DNA of 26,443 nt from Acidobacteriota bacterium (lineage in GTDB: Bacteria; Acidobacteriota; Blastocatellia; Pyrinomonadales; Pyrinomonadaceae): contig JAEWBM010000077.1 in NCBI GenBank assembly GCA_023391155.1, positions 1 through 26,443 of the forward strand, written 5' to 3'. Position 1 is the first letter of the stretch. Every line of letters starts with the position of its first letter. Below the pieces are notes generated by a model. That model had not been told where the DNA came from and did no database searches. It was given only the letters and a program-made list of their open reading frames with translations. Shown piece after piece: positions 21,565-26,443 of the stretch. A program made the translations under genes and the position numbers.

Positions 21565-24495
21565 ATGTTGAGAAAACCGCTTCCCCTTTTGATGACATTT
21601 TTATGCGTTCTAGTGATGGCACAAACTGCCCTTACTCAATCGACCGAGTTCACCTTTCAGGGCAGATTGCTGGACAATTCACTGCCCGCTACCGGCAGTT
21701 ACGACCTCGAGTTCCGGCTGTTTGACGCCGCGACGGGCGGCACTGAGCTCGGCCTAGTCACGACTCCCGGGGTGAGTGTTGCCTCCGGCGTTTTCTCGGT
21801 GCCGCTCGATTTCGGCAGCAGCTTTGACGGTGGCCCACGCTTCATTCAGATCGGCGTCAAGTCCGCCGGGAGTCCAGACCCGTTCACGGTGCTTGATCCT
21901 CGGCAGCCGATCGCGTCCGCGCCATACGCCATCCGCAGCCTTAACGCCGCTGCGGCCGAAACCGCCGCGAACTCTTCGCAGCTCGGCGGTGTCGATGCGG
22001 CTGAATACGTGCAGGATGACGATCCGCGAATGACCGACGAGCGGCCCCCCGCGCCCGGCAGCGCCAACTACATACAGAACCAATCCGCGGGCCCCCAGCC
22101 TCTCGCAAGCTTTGATATAAGCGGAACGGGAAAAGCGGGTGCCGTCGATAGTGCGACCAACTATCGCATCAGCGGCCAGATAGTCCTTGACGTTGCGGGG
22201 ACGAACGCCTTCGTAGGCATAAGTGCAGGCCAAAATACCACCGGTATCGAAAATGTATTTGTCGGTAGCCAGGCCGGCCAGCTCAATACCGGCGGTTCAG
22301 GCAACACGTTCGTAGGCACGTTCGCAGGCCAAGCGAACACGGCCAGCAACAACACATTTCTCGGCAAGAGTGCCGGCTCGTCTAATACGACCGGCGGCGG
22401 TAACGTGTTCGTCGGCGAAAGCTCGGGAGCGGCCAATACCACCGGAACCGGAAACTCTTTTCTTGGCCTGGGTTCGGGCCGGAACAATACTACCGGCGGT
22501 CAGAACTCTTTCTTCGGAATAGACGCGGGAAGGGAAAATGTTAGCGGCGGAGGCAACTCGTTCTTCGGGTGGCACGCGGGCGAAAACAATACTACCGGGG
22601 CCAATTCATTCTTTGGCAGCCAGGCGGGCCGGGCAACAAATACCGGGTTCCAAAACACTTTCGTGGGGTTTGTGTCCGGGCAAGAAAATATCGAGGGAAC
22701 CGGTAACACCTTCGTCGGCGCTTTTTCCGGCCGTTCGAATACTGCAAGCTCAAACACTTTCATTGGGCAAGCGTCCGGCCTGCGTACCACCATCGGGGCG
22801 CGTAACTCATTCCTCGGAATGCAGTCGGGCTTGAACAACGTTGACGGTGAGCGGAATACGTTCATCGGAGCCGGCGCGGGGTCGGAGAATACTTCAGGAA
22901 ACGCGAATGTCTTCGTCGGGGATAGCGCGGGATCGTCAAATACCGTATCGCTCCAAAATGCTTTCTTTGGTGTCAGCTCGGGATCAAATAATCTCACGGG
23001 AAACAACAATACGTTCCTCGGTCATCAGAGCGGATCCCAGAATACGTCAGGCAGTAACAACGTAGCGCTCGGCAGCGGTTCAGGTTTTAGCTCGGGAGCA
23101 CTGTCGTTTGCAACGGCGATCGGCTCCGGGACCCAGGTCTCAACCAGCAATACGATTCAACTTGGGCGAGGATCGGCGGCTGACAGTGTGCTCATTCCCG
23201 GTAACCTCCAGGTAAACGGCTCCATCATCGGAAGCCTACCAGGCGGAAGTTCCAACTATATCCAGAACGGGCTTGCAGTACAAAGTGGTTCAAACTTCAA
23301 CATTAGCGGGATCGGGGTTGCTGACAGGCTTCATGCAACTTCCTTCTGGTCGGAAACGATGCGCGTCTTTCACACACCGGGCAACAGCAACACGATCGTG
23401 GGCGTAAGTGCAGGCCCGGATACCGGCGGCGGCGGGGGTTTTAACTCCTTCTTCGGTTACCGTGCAGGATTAGCCACGACTACCGGCGCACGAAATGCCA
23501 TCTTCGGCGCGCACGCGGGCGACGGGACCTCCACCGGCAATGAGAACGCATTCTTTGGTTACGACGCCGGTACTAACAATTCTTCCGGTACGAGAAACGT
23601 CTTCCTGGGTTACGCTTCGGGCAACTCGAATCAGATCGGCGTTAACAATACCTTTGTCGGACAGCTCGCGGGAAGCCAAAACGTTACGGGCAATAACAAC
23701 GCAGCGTTCGGCAGCGGCTCCGGATTTACCTCAGGCGGGCTGAGCTTTGCCACCGCTATCGGCCCGGGCACACGCGTGTCCACAAACAACACCATCCAAC
23801 TCGGCCGAATCACTCGCGAAGAACAAGTACTCATCCCCGGAAATCTCGAACTGCGAGGTGCCAACGGCGCGAACTGGGAGTTCGGCGCAAAGAAGATGCG
23901 CCTTGGCGACTGTAACGGCTTTGTCGGCATTTTCTACACGAACGACGCCAATGAGACGGTCTGCAACGCCGGCGGCGTCTCCTTGAACGGCAGCCGTCTC
24001 GACCTCAGGGCCCGCACAAACGGAGAGGTCCGCGTCGGTAACGGGTCCATCCGCGTATTCGGTAGTTTGGTTTACGTCAGCAAGGCGGCCGGGGGTGGAA
24101 ACCAGGTGTGTAGTGTCCTGACCCCGGGCCCGGAAGGGCCCCTCATCGAAGTATTTTCCGTATGCTCGTCTTCCATCCGCTACAAAACGAATGTGCTCGA
24201 TTACGGTCAAAGCCTAAGCCTGATCGATCGCCTCCGCCCGGTGTCCTTCGACTGGATATCGGACGGGAAGCACGATGTCGGCCTGATCGCCGAGGAGGTC
24301 GCTGCCGTGGAACCGTTGCTTGCAACCTATAACGAAAAAGGCGAGGTCGAGGGCGTTAAGTACGACCGCATTGGTGTCGTGCTGATCAATGTCGTCAAAG
24401 AGCAGCAGGAGCAGATCGAGGCACAGCAGCGGCAGATAGAGGCGCTTAAGGCGATCGTCTGTGAACTTAAACCGGGCTCAGCTGCCTGTAAATAG
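21565..24495 (+). CDS. Secreted repeat fibre with C-terminal S74 auto-chaperone domain
   Basis: A 976-residue exported protein. The signal peptide is residues 1 to about 25. Residues 27-170 form the beta domain with TEFTFQGRLLD, DPRQPIASAPYAIRS and QLGGVDAAEYVQ. Then come about 16 repeats of a 17-residue NTFVGxxAGxxNTTGxx motif (about 229-498), a YadA-head-like SFATAIGSG and NTIQLGR segment, a second block of about 7 repeats (about 609-728) and a second ATAIG/NTIQLGR segment. The C-terminus is a Peptidase_S74 domain (about 869-976): S869-x4-K874 in SSIRYKTNV, GLIAEEVAAVEP, then a Gln/Glu coiled coil. S74 domains drive trimerisation and often cleave themselves off. AGGAG at 21554-21558 favours the ATG at 21565 over that at 21559. 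There is no phage gene nearby; a trimeric surface fibre is inferred. Confidence 0.85.
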   Translation: MLRKPLPLLMTFLCVLVMAQTALTQSTEFTFQGRLLDNSLPATGSYDLEFRLFDAATGGTELGLVTTPGVSVASGVFSVPLDFGSSFDGGPRFIQIGVKSAGSPDPFTVLDPRQPIASAPYAIRSLNAAAAETAANSSQLGGVDAAEYVQDDDPRMTDERPPAPGSANYIQNQSAGPQPLASFDISGTGKAGAVDSATNYRISGQIVLDVAGTNAFVGISAGQNTTGIENVFVGSQAGQLNTGGSGNTFVGTFAGQANTASNNTFLGKSAGSSNTTGGGNVFVGESSGAANTTGTGNSFLGLGSGRNNTTGGQNSFFGIDAGRENVSGGGNSFFGWHAGENNTTGANSFFGSQAGRATNTGFQNTFVGFVSGQENIEGTGNTFVGAFSGRSNTASSNTFIGQASGLRTTIGARNSFLGMQSGLNNVDGERNTFIGAGAGSENTSGNANVFVGDSAGSSNTVSLQNAFFGVSSGSNNLTGNNNTFLGHQSGSQNTSGSNNVALGSGSGFSSGALSFATAIGSGTQVSTSNTIQLGRGSAADSVLIPGNLQVNGSIIGSLPGGSSNYIQNGLAVQSGSNFNISGIGVADRLHATSFWSETMRVFHTPGNSNTIVGVSAGPDTGGGGGFNSFFGYRAGLATTTGARNAIFGAHAGDGTSTGNENAFFGYDAGTNNSSGTRNVFLGYASGNSNQIGVNNTFVGQLAGSQNVTGNNNAAFGSGSGFTSGGLSFATAIGPGTRVSTNNTIQLGRITREEQVLIPGNLELRGANGANWEFGAKKMRLGDCNGFVGIFYTNDANETVCNAGGVSLNGSRLDLRARTNGEVRVGNGSIRVFGSLVYVSKAAGGGNQVCSVLTPGPEGPLIEVFSVCSSSIRYKTNVLDYGQSLSLIDRLRPVSFDWISDGKHDVGLIAEEVAAVEPLLATYNEKGEVEGVKYDRIGVVLINVVKEQQEQIEAQQRQIEALKAIVCELKPGSAACK
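22249..23060 (+). repeat. Block 1 of 51-bp coding repeats in the first fibre
   Basis: About 16 consecutive units of mostly 17 codons (some 16), each with an N-[TSV]-F-[VLF]-G core, then a small-residue-Gly pair and N-x-[TS]-G. The DNA of the units is diverged, so this is an old protein repeat, not a recent tandem expansion. Confidence 0.85.
23388..23740 (+). repeat. Block 2 of 51-bp coding repeats in the first fibre
   Basis: About 6-7 units of the same 17-residue motif. Both blocks end in the same module: a GSGSGF segment, then ATAIG, NTIQLGR and VLIPGNL. This indicates an internal duplication of a repeat-block-plus-cap module. Confidence 0.8.
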
Positions 24496-24499
24496 GAGG
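24493..24499 (+). promoter_or_regulatory. Ribosome-binding site overlapping the fibre stop codon
   Basis: TAGGAGG: its first three bases are the fibre's stop codon (24493-24495). The spacing of six bases to the ATG at 24506 fixes that start over an upstream in-frame Met at 24461, and suggests coupled translation of the fibre and the HEAVH protein. Confidence 0.8.
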
Positions 24500-24505
24500 C
24501 AAACA

Positions 24506-25126
24506 ATGGCAATTCGCGATGAGGTTTTGGATGTCCTGACAAGTGACGCCACGCGGCGCATCAATTTCGCGTTCACGTCCATCCGCGGGCAAACGGTTTC
24601 AGTCGACTCGACGACCTTTCAGCGGGTAGTAGATGCGATCAGAGCTGACCGGATCGTCGTTTTTGAAGAGACGGTGCCGGGAACAGGCGGCACGTACTAT
24701 GCATATCCTGATCCCGAGATCGACGGAATGAGCGGTTTTCTTTCAGCTCGTCCGACTCGAAACCGGCGAGGGGAGCGGGGCAATATGGTCCATGAAGCGG
24801 TCCACGCCTCTTTTGACCTTATGTATACGCGGAACCTGCCCCAATTAGAGAACCAAGCAGCAGCTTTTCTAGCACAATTTCTGTTTTATCGACATGCCGG
24901 ACTTGATCAACGGGGAGCGTTCGATGTGAACAGGCCGGCCGGGAATATTTATCAGGTGATATGGAACGCGACCTCAACTGTGGTTGGGGGTGGAACTGTG
25001 CCTGAACGCCATATGACGCCGCTCAGAAATCATCTTGAACGTCACCCATACTATCGCGGCAGATTTCGAGAGGGATGCCCTGAGGGCTCCCGAGAATGTT
25101 ATTTTTCCCACACCTATAACGGTTAG
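24506..25126 (+). CDS. HExxH (zinc-metalloprotease-like) protein of unknown family
   Basis: A 206-residue protein with no signal peptide and no membrane segment. The centre holds GNMVHEAVHASFDL, a clean HExxH at residues 96-100. E115 in LPQLENQAAAFLAQ lies 15 residues after the second His, a plausible third zinc ligand as in gluzincin-like folds. The C-terminus has a Cys pair (C191, C198). I cannot name the family. HExxH domains of this size with an E-x2-A pattern occur among peptidases and polymorphic-toxin effectors, but the evidence here does not choose between them. The start at 24506 is set by the overlapping ribosome-binding site. It sits between two paralogous fibre genes and is almost certainly in the same operon, so it may act with them or be carried by them; this is inference. 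Confidence 0.75.
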   Translation: MAIRDEVLDVLTSDATRRINFAFTSIRGQTVSVDSTTFQRVVDAIRADRIVVFEETVPGTGGTYYAYPDPEIDGMSGFLSARPTRNRRGERGNMVHEAVHASFDLMYTRNLPQLENQAAAFLAQFLFYRHAGLDQRGAFDVNRPAGNIYQVIWNATSTVVGGGTVPERHMTPLRNHLERHPYYRGRFREGCPEGSRECYFSHTYNG

Positions 25127-25172
25127 GAACTAATCGGGGACGAATGGCCGCATAAACGAAAAGGAGAAATCA

Positions 25173-26443
25173 ATGATCAAACACGCCTCTTACCTCATCC
25201 TTATTTTACTGATCTTTGCCGCGGCGACAGTTGCGGTGGGACAAACGACCGAGTTTACGTTTCAGGGTAGATTGCTCGATAACACGCTACCCCCGACGGC
25301 TAGTTATGACTTTGAATTTCGGCTCTTTGACGCTGAGGAAAGCGGCAACGAACTTGGATCAGATGCGCAGCTCGGTGTTGCCGTAAACGCGGGCGCCTTC
25401 AGTGTTCGCCTTGATTTTGGAAAGCAGTTCGATGGGACGCCGAGATTTCTACAGATCGGTGTGAGGCCTGCGGGAAGCCCTGAACCGTTTACCATTCTCG
25501 ACCCGCGACAACCTATCTCATCCACCCCGTACGCCATTCGCAGCCTCAACGCCGCCGCGGCCGAGACCGCCTCGAACGCCTCGCAGCTCGGCGGTGTCGA
25601 TGCAGCGGAATACGTTCAGGATGACGACGAACGGTTGACGGACGCTCGTTCACCGACAGCGGGCAGCCCGAACTATGTTCAGAACCGCACTACCCAGCAG
25701 TCCGCGGCAAACTTCAACATTAGCGGAACCGGCATCGCGAACATCTTCAGTGCCGGAACTCAGTTCAATATCGGCGGCAACAGGATCTTGGGCTCACCCG
25801 GTACGCTGAATACGTTCGTCGGGATCAACAACGGGCTTGCTGTTACCAGCGGGGAAAGAAACACATTTGTGGGTAGGAACACTGGTGTCAATACGACCAC
25901 CGGCAGCACCAACACGTTCGTCGGCAGCGGGGCCGGATATGAAAATATTTCCGGCTCCCAAAACTCGTTCTTCGGTTATAACGCCGGTCTGAGAGTTACC
26001 GGCGGCTCAAGAAATTCGTATTTCGGTGTATCGGTCGGCGGCGCTAATCTGACCGGGGTTGACAATTCGATGTTCGGTTACGAATCGGGACTCAACGCTA
26101 CCGGCTCCGGCAGTTCATTCTTCGGCTATGAAGCGGGAAGGCACACCACGACCGCCGCGAACAACTCTTTCTTTGGACGCAGGGCCGGCAGGGAAAATAC
26201 CGCGGGCGGCTATAACGTCTTTCTAGGCGCCCTTACCGGAGAGTTCAACACGGTGGGCAACTTTAACACTTTCGTTGGAGCGTTCGGCGGAAATGGGAAC
26301 CTCTCCGGAACTAATAACACGGTGCTTGGGTATGGTGCAAACGTTGGCGCTGCAGATCTGACATATGCGACGGCGATCGGTGCCGGCAGCGTCGTCCCGA
26401 CAAGCAACACGATCCAGTTGGGCCGATCGAACGGGGCGGACCG
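25173..26443 (+). CDS. Second repeat fibre, paralogue of the first, cut by the window end
   Basis: The frame is open for 423 codons from the ATG at 25173 (AAGGAGA at 25161-25167) to the window end. The signal peptide is about residues 1-23, ending near VAVGQ. The N-terminal domain then repeats the first fibre's plan: TEFTFQGRLLDN, DPRQPISSTPYAIRS and QLGGVDAAEYVQ, clearly more alike than the repeats are. From about residue 213 come about 10 units of the NTFVGxxAG type, then TYATAIGAGS and NTIQLGR at the end. By analogy the missing part should hold a cap segment and probably an S74 domain. It starts 46 bases after the HEAVH gene, which suggests continued co-transcription. The product is secreted; a second trimeric fibre or a partner subunit is inferred. 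Confidence 0.85.
   Translation, partial: MIKHASYLILILLIFAAATVAVGQTTEFTFQGRLLDNTLPPTASYDFEFRLFDAEESGNELGSDAQLGVAVNAGAFSVRLDFGKQFDGTPRFLQIGVRPAGSPEPFTILDPRQPISSTPYAIRSLNAAAAETASNASQLGGVDAAEYVQDDDERLTDARSPTAGSPNYVQNRTTQQSAANFNISGTGIANIFSAGTQFNIGGNRILGSPGTLNTFVGINNGLAVTSGERNTFVGRNTGVNTTTGSTNTFVGSGAGYENISGSQNSFFGYNAGLRVTGGSRNSYFGVSVGGANLTGVDNSMFGYESGLNATGSGSSFFGYEAGRHTTTAANNSFFGRRAGRENTAGGYNVFLGALTGEFNTVGNFNTFVGAFGGNGNLSGTNNTVLGYGANVGAADLTYATAIGAGSVVPTSNTIQLGRSNGAD

Noticed and set aside
22249..23740. Regular short repeats reminiscent of a CRISPR array or satellite
   Set aside because: The periodicity is at protein level (17 codons), inside a long open frame, and the DNA units are diverged with no constant repeat separated by unique spacers.
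24461..24505. Earlier in-frame start for the HEAVH protein
   Set aside because: It lies inside the fibre's coding end without a ribosome-binding site, while the ATG at 24506 has a perfect AGGAGG at good spacing.
21565..26443. Prophage tail-fibre region, suggested by the S74 domain
   Set aside because: Both fibres carry Sec signal peptides and the secreted FQGRLxD domain, and no other phage gene is visible. It cannot be excluded beyond the window end.

Overview
The window looks like chromosomal DNA of an Acidobacteriota member, most likely class Blastocatellia (Pyrinomonadaceae-like). This rests on family composition, not on a database search. The markers are two secreted proteins with the 'VWFA-related Acidobacterial' architecture, a winged-helix/TolB-propeller one-component regulator, a small Cys-rich RR-start protein of a type I associate with this group, and secreted proteins that open with the FQGRLxD beta-domain. 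GC content is moderately high. No rRNA, tRNA, CRISPR array or intact insertion sequence was seen, and no gene-free stretch exceeds 300 bases.

Layout. 84-980 (-) is a XerD-type tyrosine recombinase, followed by a strong GC hairpin at 1133-1165. 1187-2884 (-) is a DUF4173-like polytopic membrane protein. 2905-3092 holds intergenic repeats that run into the end of the next gene. 3088-4419 (-) is a three-gene cassette of two small membrane proteins and a winged-helix regulator, expressed from a near-consensus, apparently leaderless promoter beside a palindromic operator candidate. 4521-7149 (-) holds a lipoprotein of unknown function and ettA. 7286-9103 (+) is an SLC13-type permease with two RCK/TrkA-C domains, followed by a second, degenerate copy of its own C-terminus. 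9213-11135 (-) is a patch with two antitoxin-like genes lacking toxins, a secreted unknown and a Cys-motif unknown. 11132-16464 (-) is a tight cluster of two tandem VWFA-related proteins and a MenC/NSAR-type enolase-superfamily enzyme. 16616-18910 (+) is a soluble lytic transglycosylase, convergent with 18919-21135 (-), a membrane-anchored winged-helix/TolB regulator.

21272-26443 (+) is the most unusual part. A small Cys-motif, excisionase-like protein is followed at 17 nt by a 976-residue secreted fibre. The fibre has an N-terminal FQGRLxD domain, about 23 units of a 17-residue NTFVGxxAGxxNTTG repeat in two blocks, YadA-head-like closing segments and a C-terminal S74 auto-chaperone domain. 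Its stop codon overlaps the ribosome-binding site of a gene for a 206-residue HEAVH (zinc-protease-like) protein. A second paralogous fibre then runs off the window end. Nothing else phage-like surrounds these genes, and both fibres carry Sec signals, so I read them as cell-surface or released trimeric fibres, possibly with a protease-like partner or cargo. The divergent winged-helix/TolB regulator may belong to the same locus.
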